NCBI GenBank assembly: GCA_028565635.1
Contig: JAOXYB010098715.1
Location: forward strand, 1-17,154
Direction: 5' to 3'
DNA from: Phoronis ovalis
Taxonomy: Eukaryota; Phoronida; Phoronidae
DNA length: 17,154 nucleotides
In this document: piece after piece, positions 1-11,000 of the stretch
Layout: every line of letters starts with the position of its first letter
Numbering within the stretch: the first letter of the stretch is position 1
Position numbers and translations under genes: made by a program
Notes under the pieces: model-generated
Databases searched by the model: none
Seen by the model: the letters and a program-made list of their open reading frames with translations, nothing else
What the model was told of the DNA's origin: nothing

Positions 1-40
1 ATATATAATATATAAATATATATAATATATATATAAAATA
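1..40. repeat. TA-rich simple-sequence tract
   Basis: The window opens with about 40 bases made almost only of alternating A and T. It lies at the 3' end of a transglutaminase intron and stops a few bases before the acceptor AG at 43-44. It therefore fills the place where a polypyrimidine tract would normally be. Confidence 0.85.
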
Positions 41-44
41 ATAG

Positions 45-148
45 GAATTTCCATGTGTGGAATGAAGGTTGGATGGCCCGACCAGATCTACCATCAGGAT
101 GTGGAGGCTGGCAGGCATTTGATGCCACACCCCAGGAAACCAGTGAAG
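45..148 (+). CDS. Transglutaminase exon with catalytic His and Asp
   Basis: This exon encodes two members of the Cys-His-Asp triad, the His of NFHVW and the Asp of FDATPQE, 23 residues apart as is usual for the family. The first base completes a codon from an exon outside the window (phase 2 intron). The donor at 149 is GTATTA. The intact motif predicts an active enzyme rather than an inactive band-4.2-like member, as far as can be seen without the Cys exon. Confidence 0.9.
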
Positions 149-3100
149 GTATTAATATACTCATTGTGATTTCTTGCCATGAAGTTTAATTTATTTGCAA
201 TAAGACAGATACCTTTAGTTTGTTTATTCTTCTTTCAGAAAGGTACTATGATCTTGCCTATGCAGTTTTATGCTACAAGATAAGACATCAAGTCTAATTG
301 TAATACACTTTAGTGTGTTCTATTGCATTTCCACCAATGAAAGACTTAATATTATATACAAGAACATCAAGTTTTGGTACAAGATTTTATTATAATAGGA
401 ACAAAATAAACTACTGCACTTGACCATAATTACACTTATTTTCACACTGATTTTAAAAGTTTATTTTCCATAAATTTCAACTTGTAGGAATTTACTGTGC
501 TGGACCAGCATCTTTGAATGCTTTGAAGCAAGGCATGTGCAACTTGCCATACGATGGGCCATTCATATTTGCTGAGGTCAATGCCGACAAGGTTCATTGG
601 GTTGAAAAGGTGCCGGGAACTGATGACTGGAAGCAAATAATTCAAAGAGAAGTGTATGTTTGTTTGCTAATTTTGTGATAAAGACATTTCTAGTATTAAA
701 ACAGAATTATGTTTTCGGTATAATTTGAAAACAGAAAACAACAAAGACATTAAAATAGCAAATATTTTAATTACTATGCTTCAAAATATTGATCACAGCT
801 ATTTAAAATATACCCCATTCTGTTACCATGACAATCATAATTTGGATATCTAATGTTATTGCAGGTTTCAGATACATTTAAGTACTCAATTTTTTTGGGC
901 ATGTTAGCTAACAACATTTTTCTAGATTTATATTGTCAAGTGCTAACTGGAATGTTATGGAACGTAAATGCAATATATTGAAAATAATCAAATAATTAAA
1001 TGCAAAAATAAATTTTTCATGTGAAAAAATTGTACTAATTAATTTATATGAACAGTCTTGAACAAGAGGAGTCGCAAACGTTTTCATAATGAGTGCACAA
1101 AGTAGTCCGGCACTATTAGTTAGTTATGGAATCTGTGGATAACAACAATTATTCTGATTTTTAGTGTTGGCAAGAAAATAAGTACCAAATTACCAAATGG
1201 TATTGCACGAAATGTAACATCGGCTTGGCAAAGATTTAGAGATCCAGACAGAGAGGACATAACTAACCAGTATAAATTTGCTGAAGGTAATGTATAGGAA
1301 CTCCCAACCTATCGATTTATTTAAAATATTTTTTCTAATTTTGACAATATGCTACTCGTTTTTGCCAGCGGTTTTGTCATCTTTACATCATAGCGAGACT
1401 GCATCACACAAGAACTGAATAGCGATGCTGTTACCACATATTATTGGCTGTTCCTTTTTTTGTACGGTTCTGTACTACTTTTTAAATGTGGACCTTGATT
1501 GAAAACTGCATTTGAAGTAACGTCTTGGATTTTAAATTTCCGTCTTGATAGCTAGAACAAGTATCACTTATTAAACATAATTGTATTTTAAGTGTCAAAT
1601 TATTGTTTATATTTTTTTAAATATAATTAAGTGCATACACAGTAATATTTATGTCGAAATAACTGTTTCAGGATCTCATGAAGAAAGAGCTTCAGTGTGG
1701 CGCGCTGCTTCTGCATCAACGAAACCCGAAGTGTATGATCAAGGAGAAGAGGTAAATAATAAGTATCTTCGAGTCATTAAAGTTTCCAATACCGTTTAAT
1801 TACAAAAGTCAGACAAAATGAATGTAGTAAAAGTAATTGTCATAAACACCTGACGAATGGGTACCTCATGTCTGGTATATGTATTACATTTTGTGTTTAT
1901 TTATAATTATATTTTATACTTGTGTTTGTTATTCTGTATATCTTCACATCAAGCACAGCATTCTCCAGTACCAGCAGTTTTGAAGCTCGTGCACTTTTCC
2001 ATCATCTGGCGTAAGATAAAAGTACTTCTTAAAAAACATTCTTAGACTGCCTAGTTATTCGCATGACAGAAATATAATATCACCATAAAATTTATGTTGG
2101 TGTGCAACATTTGCTGTTAAAAAGAACAAAATACATAGTGACAACAAATATTATTCCAAATAAGCTTGAATAATTATAAATGTCATGTGAGTGAGATGTA
2201 TTTAGTTGTCAATGAGTAAACAGGACTTGGTCCATGAATTCTATGTTGTTAAATTTAAGCTAGGCCCTCTATGAAAGTTAATCCATACAATAATATCTGG
2301 TACATTCCTATTTGTATAGGATGTCACCTTCAGTCTTGTTGATAAAGATGAGATCATGATCGGCAGTCCCTTTGATGTTGAAGTCAAAGTCAAGAATACA
2401 AGTAAAGAAAAGAGAAGCGTATCTTTGCGCTTGACTGCATCTGTTGTGTTCTATACTGGTGTTGCAAAATGCAAACTGAAGACGGACAGCTTCAGTTTCA
2501 TCTTGAATGGAGGCGACTGTAAGTTGATCAGGTTGATATAGAAGTTTTAAATGCTAGCAGAAGATAACCACAACCTTCATCTTCTTTGTTGCTGTTGAAC
2601 ACGGTTTCAACAGTGTTTAGTAATTTTTTCTCACCAAGTTTTCTTTGTGCTGGGGCCATGAGGATTCCTTTTAAAATCGTTGTAGGACATTTAATGCTGC
2701 GCAAAATGATAGAAACCATATTTTCTAAATGTCATTCTTTAATTATCAAACGTAGATTAGATACCTTGATTGTGTATTGATTATAGGCAATATAATTATA
2801 GACATGAGGCATAAAGTCAGACCATTATGTTACATTGACATGGATGGGAAAATTGCTTTTATCATAAATTGTGTTTTCCATCCTTCTGCTGTAAGACATA
2901 TGAATTGAATGTTGTAAATCTGTTTAATCTCTGCTGTTCAATTTGAAGTCATTCAGTGTAGAAATGCAAATTAATACAACAATTCTAAAGGCACTATATT
3001 TGCATATTTCAATGACTGTTGTAATAATTTCATGTGTTGTAATTTGGGGATTAAAGACTGGGTATGAGACTGATAACAAGTGATAATGAAGGAATCGTTA

Positions 3101-4753
3101 TATACTTATATTCTTGCTTGAAATTACAAACCAACTATGATGCTACAATTGTCTCATTGAATTAGTTTTACTTTTTATCATAGCCAAAGACGTTAAGCTA
3201 CATATTACCCCTGACGAATATCTTGGCAAACTTGTGGACCAGGCAGCAATGAAAATGAATGTATTAGGAGAAGTTGAAGAGACCTTGCAAGTCTTTGCTG
3301 CTTCTGATGACTTTCGCTTACGTCGCCCTGATGTGGAGATTGAGGTGAGGATGAAACATACCAACATGCACTTTCATATAATCCCTTTATCTTTGCTAGT
3401 ATGAGATTAACAGAAAAGTTTTTAAAGTTCCTTTGTCTATAGTGATAACAGGTTCAGTTTTTATGAGATTATACCTTCATATTAGGCATATAGTAAATAT
3501 AGGACAAAATACAGTCGGGTCAAGTGCAATTTTGGACCGAATTGCTTTCAATATGGCTGACTGCATGGTAACAATGAGTTTATTCTTGAGTTAATCTATT
3601 TGAAATCTTGAAACCTGTCATAGACAGAGGTACAGTTGCATGTCAAAGGGCATGAAGATATAAGTCAAACTACATGTCATCAATTTTGATTTTTAACCTG
3701 GATGACTTCACAAAAAAGAAAAATTAAATTGAGCACTCTTGAAAAATTGGTGTTGTAATAATTTGAAAATGAAATGCAAAGTATAAAAAATACATTTTGA
3801 AATATAACTTTTTGTACAGTTTTAAACTTGGTACACTTATTTCCGGTGTTCTCCTGCAGATATATATAGATAAGTTCTGACCAACAATGCTGTCCACCTT
3901 ATGGGCTTCTGTGTATTAATTTTAAAAGAAATTTGAATTTTGTAGGTGAAGGGTAAAGCTAAAGTTGGACAAGAAATGGAATGCTCTGCATTTTTTGTTA
4001 ATCCATTACCCAAAGTGACATTGACCAAGTGTGAGTTTACTATTGAAGGACCCATGTTACAGAAACCTATTGATATTGCTTGTCCGTAAGTACATTATAA
4101 ATAAACATTAAAATCTGGGATAGAATTGTTGGTACATATGAACAGTGAGCAACTCAAGAATGAGCAGACATAAAATTTTGATTCTATATAGCAAAAAATT
4201 GCTTGATTTTGAACTCTGAATTCAGTGATGCATAGGGTGTTAATAGTTCTCTGGTTCAATGCTAATTCAGAAAAAATATTGGGGGAAGGCACTTAATTTT
4301 TTTTCTACGAGTGGTGTTGTTTAGTAAAATATATTACACAGTTGACAATGTAATTTAAGGGTGTTGGATTATGAAATAGGTGCCTTCCCTCCATATAGTT
4401 TTTGGCATCCTTGGATTAAATTTAGAAAAACAATCTCTATCAACTATACATTTTTAAAAGTGTTGCTTTTCATAAAATTAGGATGTTCTGCAATGGTAAC
4501 AGATCAGTTGGCCTCAATGAAAAGTTGTCTTTGCTGCAGGTAATAATTAATTTAGGTGATGGTTGTGTTAATTACTATTAAATGTTTTTTTATTGTTTTG
4601 CTTTCCAGCGATATACCTTCTGGAAAGGAAGCTCGGATTAACTTCAAGCTGACTCCCAAAAAGTCCGGGGATCGTCAGATTATGGCGAGCTTTGATTGCA
4701 AGGAACTTCCAGATATTACTGGATACGTGCATGTCTTTGTCGAAAAGAAGTGA
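45..4753 (+). CDS. Protein-glutamine gamma-glutamyltransferase (transglutaminase), 3' part, 8 exons
   Basis: Transglutaminases are calcium-dependent enzymes that crosslink glutamine to lysine side chains. Exons: 45-148, 488-653, 1165-1286, 1672-1751, 2320-2518, 3184-3344, 3946-4085, 4609-4753. All junctions are GT..AG and in frame, giving 371 codons, then TGA. Exon 1 carries [18 protein letters not shown] and [11 protein letters not shown], so the catalytic His (codon 52-54) and Asp (codon 121-123) are present; the catalytic Cys lies upstream, outside the window. Exon 2 has [11 protein letters not shown] and [10 protein letters not shown]. Exons 3-4 join as YKFAEGSHEER, the acidic calcium-site segment of the family. 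Exons 5-6 form the first C-terminal beta-barrel ([24 protein letters not shown]). Exons 7-8 form the second ([18 protein letters not shown]). The family is certain. Orthology to a particular vertebrate TGM or to arthropod haemocyte types cannot be decided here, so no symbol is given. It is 5' truncated only by the window edge. Confidence 0.95.
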
Positions 4754-5810
4754 CTTGCAGGCAGTGGAGGCTGGATTGATTGGGCTTGGGAATGGGTGTG
4801 TAACATTTTATAGTTGAACTATGATTTCAATAAGTATCTGTTATCAAATTAATTAACATTGATTGTGCTGAAGAACAGAATTATCATTTGAAGACCTATT
4901 GCCAACAGAATATTGTCTTTAATTACCACATTTTTTAATGTGACAGTATACTTATTATTGCTAAAGCCTAAACTACTGAATACACTGTAACTAATTGTTT
5001 GCAGTACGGTTTCTGAAAGTCTCATTGCTTCAGATATGCTTCCTGTTGTTTTTTTTTGTTAACTGCATGCCTGTTGCGCATTCAATGTTTTGTAAAATGT
5101 TAAATTAGCTCATGTGATGTTGCCAGCTTCCATATTGCCATATATGGATACGTATGCCCACTAAATTAAAAATACACTGGAAAAAAAATTTAAAATGTAA
5201 AGTAATTCTTCTGTACTTGTACCTATAGGATTGTTTAATGTCCCAGGTAAAGAGTTTCAAAATATTTTTCATTTACTCAAAATATAGACAGTTGATATTA
5301 ACATACAGTGAATATTTGTAAGATGTTTTGTCATAAATTGATTGCATTTGTTCACGCATATGTAAAGCAGCTTAAATATTCTAAGCATATTTCGGTGTTT
5401 CTTGTTCAAGTATGCATTTATGTAGCTATATATATATCATATAATTATATATTGTGCTTACAGTGTGACTTAGTTGGATTCATTTACACATTATTAAAAT
5501 CTCATGTTATTATGCAATAGCAGCAAGTTATAATTTAAGGGTCTATAGTTTGACAGTAGTTTCTGTTTTGACTTCATGTAACTGCTCAGTTTTGACATTT
5601 GTCATCTGAACTAGTTGTGCTGTTTCAGCATATGCACGACTTTGAGTGCATTTGTTTTCATGCAGTTGATATTAGAAACAAGATATAACATCTGATGTTT
5701 CCAACTTGTAATTGTTTTTGTTCATGGTCATGTTCTTGACACTATCTATGCAGTTAGTATGGTTAGTGGTTATTATTATCTATTAATAATAAACTATGGT
5801 TTGGCTTTGC
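4754..5810 (+). other. Transglutaminase 3' UTR with poly(A) signal
   Basis: About 1 kb of AT-rich sequence follows the TGA stop and has no coding match. The first canonical AATAAA on the plus strand after the stop is at 5788-5793. A T- and G-rich stretch (TATGGTTTGGCTTTG and a T-rich run) follows it, as expected downstream of a cleavage site. A shorter UTR using an ATTAAA near 5165 is also possible. Open frames here (for example 5308-5520) have no coding character. Confidence 0.55.
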
Positions 5811-6249
5811 AAAGAAATCTCTTTTGAGCTTTATTTCTTTTTGAAACATACAACGCCAGTTAGGTAAGGTAGGTTACGAAGCTTCTTCAGAAATTCATGT
5901 GCTATTGGTAAGAATTATCACTGCTGAATAGCTATGAATGCTGTTACTAGTTATAAATTACATATCACTTGCTCACCACTTCAAAAACAATTATATCCAT
6001 ACTAAATGAACAAAACGCAAATACCCAACTCTTTTGTTTATTCAATCTATTATATCTGAAGTTTACTAAATGATAAATGTTATGCACATAATATATAACC
6101 CTATGAGAGGACACAACCAGATCTAGAAAACCTGGAAACATTAACAAAGTTTGCCAATAGATGGCGTTTCCTTTACTAACCCAATAGATATAATACAACA
6201 GAACGCAGCCACTTTCGTCTCGGGATAATGTGTTTTTCTAATTGGAAGC
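5811..6249. other. Intergenic, nothing recognised
   Basis: AT-rich spacer between the transglutaminase 3' end and the repeat patch. A short GTTAGGTAAGGTAGGTTA run lies near 5860. The minus-strand open frame 5965-6198 has low-complexity composition and no family match, so it was not called. Confidence 0.5.
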
Positions 6250-6384
6250 CCAGGGCGTTTAATTCATTTTAGAGTTTCTAGAGTGCGTGCTTGTTAGAGG
6301 GGACGTTTAATAGGGAGTCGGTGCTTATTTCATTTTTTAGTTCTCTTGGTAGGCATTTATTAGAGAGGGGCATTTATTAGGAGC
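6250..6384. repeat. Degenerate GCGTTTATTAGAGGGG-type minisatellite
   Basis: The patch has several imperfect versions of one G-rich word: GGGCGTTTAATTC, GCGTGCTTGTTAGAGGGG, ACGTTTAATAGGGAG, GGTGCTTATTTC, GGCATTTATTAGAGAGGGG and GCATTTATTAGGAG. Spacing is roughly 13 to 35 bases. The composition differs from the surrounding AT-rich DNA, which supports an old tandem or transposon-borne array rather than chance. Confidence 0.65.
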
Positions 6385-6648
6385 AAACAATTACCAAATT
6401 TTGAGCAACATTCACTTATTTTCGAGCAAATGTTTTGATAATTTGCATTAAAAAATGTAATTGCTGATGATTTATTATCAATCTACTAGTAACTGTACAT
6501 ACAGCATACTCGGCTCTCTGATATTGCATCTAGTGCTAACATGCTTAAGGCAATTTTAATTTGTTTTACAAAATATTTACAGCCTAAGGCCCGATGTAAC
6601 TATCGAAAATTCCACTTTTAAACATAAATCATTAGTTTGAAAAAAATT

Positions 6649-7030
6649 ATACGAAGATTCGTATCGACATTTGACCTACTTTTGAAATGTCACCCGGACC
6701 ACTTCGCCCACCAACCCATGGCCTACGTGAATCCACATTCGAATCGTCAAGTCAACGCTTCGTCTTTTCCACATTAAGCGGCCAGTCTGGTGCACTCTCG
6801 GGTACAAACATGGCCACCAATCGGCCATCTTGGAAGTAATCGAGGTCAAAATCACATCAGACCTGCGCTTTGACCTGTACTTACCCGGTAAAAAATACGA
6901 AGATGATCTGGCGAAAGCTGAAGCCGTTATAGCAACACAAAGAAAAGGTTACATACGCCGCCGCATGCGGTACGGCTATATGCCCGTTCACTATTACATA
7001 GTGATGGGCATAAAAACTGGCAAGTATTAA
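6649..7030. repeat. Dispersed repeat family, copy A
   Basis: About 380 bases, richer in G+C and CpG than the flanks, shared with 9560-9797 and 9797-10170. Shared words in the same order include GACCTACTTTT, CCACATTCGAATCGTC, CAAACATGGCC, GGCCAT..T..GAAGTAATC, CTGCGCTTTGACCTGT, CAACACAAAGAAAAGG and GGGCATAAAAACTGGCAA. A 66-codon open frame starts at 6830. The other copies are riddled with stops and no protein family is recognised, so it is treated as non-coding repeat. The left edge coincides with a 16-base palindrome (6649-6664). The element class is unknown; I saw no reverse transcriptase, transposase or tRNA-like promoter boxes. Confidence 0.7.
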
Positions 7031-8003
7031 GTGGTTTGTATTTTTGGTTAGACTTTTTAAATGAAAAATCATGATTAACCACCAGCTTCAATTCTTGTAA
7101 ATTGACTTTTTCTCCCCTGGCACACATCCAGGGGGAAGACGGTTAATTTTTTCGTATGTCAATCAATTTTTCAAGTTTCGTAATGAAAAGGAAAGTGATT
7201 AACAGTTTAAGTCGAGGAAAACGTTTTTGTCATATAATTTTTTATTAACTTACAATAAGTTAAACAAATATTGTTCAGGGAGTTTTTAAGTCAGAGTTTT
7301 CTGAATATTAAACATAGTCAGAGTAACACTTTAGTAAAATAACATAAAACATTTTCTCTATAGATGTGACAAAATTTCACATTTTTCTAAATATCGCAAC
7401 AAAATTGTATTATCTTTATGCGTGACAACTTAATTCTATGTGAATTGTTATTTCTCAGCAAACATTGGCCATTTTAACTGGATTAGATACCGAAGTTGGG
7501 GAAATCATTAATAACACTCTAATATTTGGAAGCAAATCGATACCAAAATAGAAGGATTCTTATACAACTTGCATGAATTTCAATTAGCAAGCAGCAAAAC
7601 TCCTACTCAACTTAACACAGTAACAGATAAAAATGACTGCCCAATGTGAACAACCATCGCTGTGAAGGAATTTTTAATAAAACCATGAGAGTTACACAAC
7701 TGCTTGAACAAAACGCATCAAAGAAAATTTTCACATTTTTTTAGCCTTTGAAATACATATGTTCCACGTGATATAATATGCATTGCATGACCTTATTATG
7801 TAAAATTACAGTTTTCACCGGCAACAGATAAAATTTTGGCAAAATCCTAAGGAAAATTACATAGACTTTCTAATTTCAGTGAAATCTTTCATAGATAATT
7901 TTGAAGTTTATTACTTCTCAGTATTTTCTACTGAGAGTGGTATGCAGGGTCTCATATTAAACCCCTATGTTCAAGCATATGACAGTGTCTTACTTTAATT
8001 TTA
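7031..8003. other. Intergenic and TIMM21 3' UTR, candidate poly(A) signal
   Basis: No coding match on either strand. On the minus strand AATAAA occurs at 7912-7907, about 92 bases after the TIMM21 stop, and is the best candidate poly(A) signal. The rest is AT-rich spacer between two convergent genes. Confidence 0.45.
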
Positions 8004-11000
8004 TCACACTTGATGTAGTATATTTCTGTTCCTGTTATCTTCTATAATAATGTTTCTTTTAGAATAAGTATCTAGTGCTACTATGAGGTACTCATACTCA
8101 AATTTCCCAGCATCGTTCTGTAAAAAAGAAATAATACAATTAGTGACTGTTATCAACATGTAAAAGGCAGCTACCATTTTTTTTTACTAAGAAACTGAAA
8201 GCTCTACTGTACGCGTTTAGAACCCATCTCCTCAGTATTTTTTTGTAACTTGGCTAGAATATTTTCTCCAAAATAAGTTAACACTAGCCTACCTTACATT
8301 TTATGCTTTTTAGTAGAAATATTGTGAAAGCAAATTAAATATAAAAACTGGCTTTAGAATTTTTTCACTATCTGATGGTATTCACCATTTTCAAAAAAAT
8401 GTTTTATTTTTGAGAATTTTTTTCACCAAGGCTTAAAAAATAAATAACTTAAGATAACTTTGTTTTATTTGATACCTTTTTCACTTCCAAATGCACCGTT
8501 CCTTTCTCCCTAGGGCCTTCAATATAAAACTTCATAACCATATGCTGAATACCATTCCTTGCGAACACAGTATGGCTGAAATAAAAACATGTTAATTATC
8601 AAAGATTTAATTGGTAATACAATAATATTTAAAATATTAATATCTGCTTATCACAATTGATAGTTACATATAATTAAATAAAAATACAAAAAAATAAATG
8701 GATATTATAAATAGAAAATGAAGAACTTTTTTACCTTTACACACATATAACTGGTAAAGTTGAATATGTATTACAAAATGAATGAATACATTTGTTAAAA
8801 AAAATTAAAGTTGCTTTTATGTTTTTATTTTTAGAAAGAGTAACTTCTAGCAAATGTTCTTTACAAAATTATTAGTAGAATGTATTCCATAAAATGTGAA
8901 TGTATGAGTACGGTAATAATTATTTACCTAACATGTCTTCTTCGACCTCTGCTTGACATTTCTCCATAGCCCTTAATAGGTTCCCCAACAGCATCAATAA
9001 CCTTAAAACATAACATAAAAAAATAAACATTATAAAAATTGCGAGTTTAAATTTAAAATTAAAATACAACACACCATTATGTAACTCCAGATATGAAGAG
9101 CATTCTAGATATTCATCCTTACTTACTTGAACATTGTTCCTACATATTTTCAGTGCTTGGCCATACACACCACTAGGACTTTGGTTTGAGAACACTTCTC
9201 GCCCAATAGTATAGAACATTACCACTAAAAAGGATCATATTATTAACAGAAGGATATTGTTTAATCAACATGCAAAATGTGCATGCCTCAAATTAATCCA
9301 ACAAAACTGTACAACTGTTATAAAACCAAGGACGCAAGTATTGTTAGTTCGCTGATGGTGTTCACAAGTGCATGCATATAGCCTTATTCCCAGGATTCTA
9401 AATGTTAGCAACATGTTTCAAGAAGGATTTTATAATTTCCTAATATATCTGACAAGACATTTGTTATGTCTGATGCCCATCACATCCTTAGGATTACATC
9501 ATATTGTGGTTTCAGCCCTGATTTGTATCTGGGCAGTCATTCTAAATTCTAAATAGGTAATACGTCCAACAACCTATGGCCTTCAAGAATCCAACTTCGA
9601 ATCGTCCAGTCAAAGCTTCGTCCTTCCTAAAATGGGTGCAAAGCGACGCGCCCTCTCAGGAAAACATGGCCACCAGTCTGCTGTATTTAATTACAAGTAA
9701 TCTGGGTCAAAATTATACCTAACCTGTACTTTCTCTGTGCCGAATATGAAGCTGATCAGATAAAACTTGAAGTTGCTATTGTGAATTGTGATTTGGATCG
9801 GCATTTAACCTACTTTTCAAAGACACCTTAAAATGTAACCTAGCCTATTACGTTTAATAACTATGGCTTTCTTAGAACCACATTTGAATCGTCCAGGCAG
9901 TGTTTTGTCTTTGTGACGTGACTTTACTGTTTTGGGAACAAACATGGCTGCCAGTTGGCCATATTAGAAGTAATCAAGCTAAAAGTTACAAGCAACCTGC
10001 ACTTTGACCTATGTTTATCCTGTACTTGTACTGACTATGAATTGCTCAGGTAACAAATGAAGCTGTTGTTACAAGACAAAGGAAAGTGAAACATACAATG
10101 ACGACACCTTTGCTACGACTATATGCCCAGCCACAGCCACTATGTGGATCGGCATAAAAAGGCAAATGCTTTAATTTTTGGATTGTTATAATTTCAATTT
10201 GCATTTAGAAATACTGGAGATAATCATCGGATGTCACGAAACTGACAATGGAAAACTGTTAAAGCAAAACTGTTGCATTTGTTGATGACATTATAATTTT
10301 ACTGCTATAGAAAACAAGCATAGTTCTTACTTGTAATTCCAACGCCAACCACGATCACAGCCAGGTAAGACACATCTTTTCCAGTCTGTGTTACTGAAAC
10401 ACAAAGTTTGATGCAATATATAATATGAAGAGACTGATAACTTAATAACTTGGAAATTTTTTTATTAAAAATACAACAATGAGAATCCTCAAAACAAGCT
10501 GCCAGAGTTGTAGGTCAGGACCTAAATACTTGCGTAACGATGAACTGTGAAGTTCAACTAAGTTCAAAATTTATGTTTATATTAATTACTAAATCAAAAT
10601 TGATGAGGCATCAGTAAAATATAAGTCCTTATAAACTTAATGCTCCTTATTTACTTAATATTTGAAATATAATCCCTCCCTTAAAGAGAAGCTCAAAACT
10701 TAGAAGACTGAAACCAAACCCAAACATAATGTTGCTAATGCCCAACTGTTAACATTACAGCCTTATATATAATACTCTCCAATGAAAAAAAGATCCTGAT
10801 TATGAAGCCAATTTATAATAGCTCAGTCATTTATCAAAATACAATCACTAGAAATATTAGTAACATTAAAACTTAAAAGGATATCCATATCATTTAAGTT
10901 ACCTAATATTATTAATAAATAAAACAAAATTTCTCTCTTGAATGTAATTCCATCATTTAGAATACCACATTATCCCAAATAAAGGCCAGCCTTTGAATAT

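Noticed and set aside
2586-2780. Open frames in the transglutaminase intron after exon 5
   Set aside because: The plus and minus frames overlap each other and lie between well-supported exons.
5308-5520. 70-codon plus-strand frame
   Set aside because: Lies in the transglutaminase 3' UTR. Rich in Tyr, Ile and Val from AT-rich codons, with no family match.
5965-6198. 77-codon minus-strand frame
   Set aside because: AT-driven composition with no recognised domain or splice partners.
8920-9225. One continuous 101-codon minus-strand reading frame
   Set aside because: Only its first part is coding (exon 9224-9127). A strong donor (GTAAGT) at 9126 and an acceptor at 9002 remove the middle and shift frame, restoring the conserved VIDAVGEPIKGYGE.
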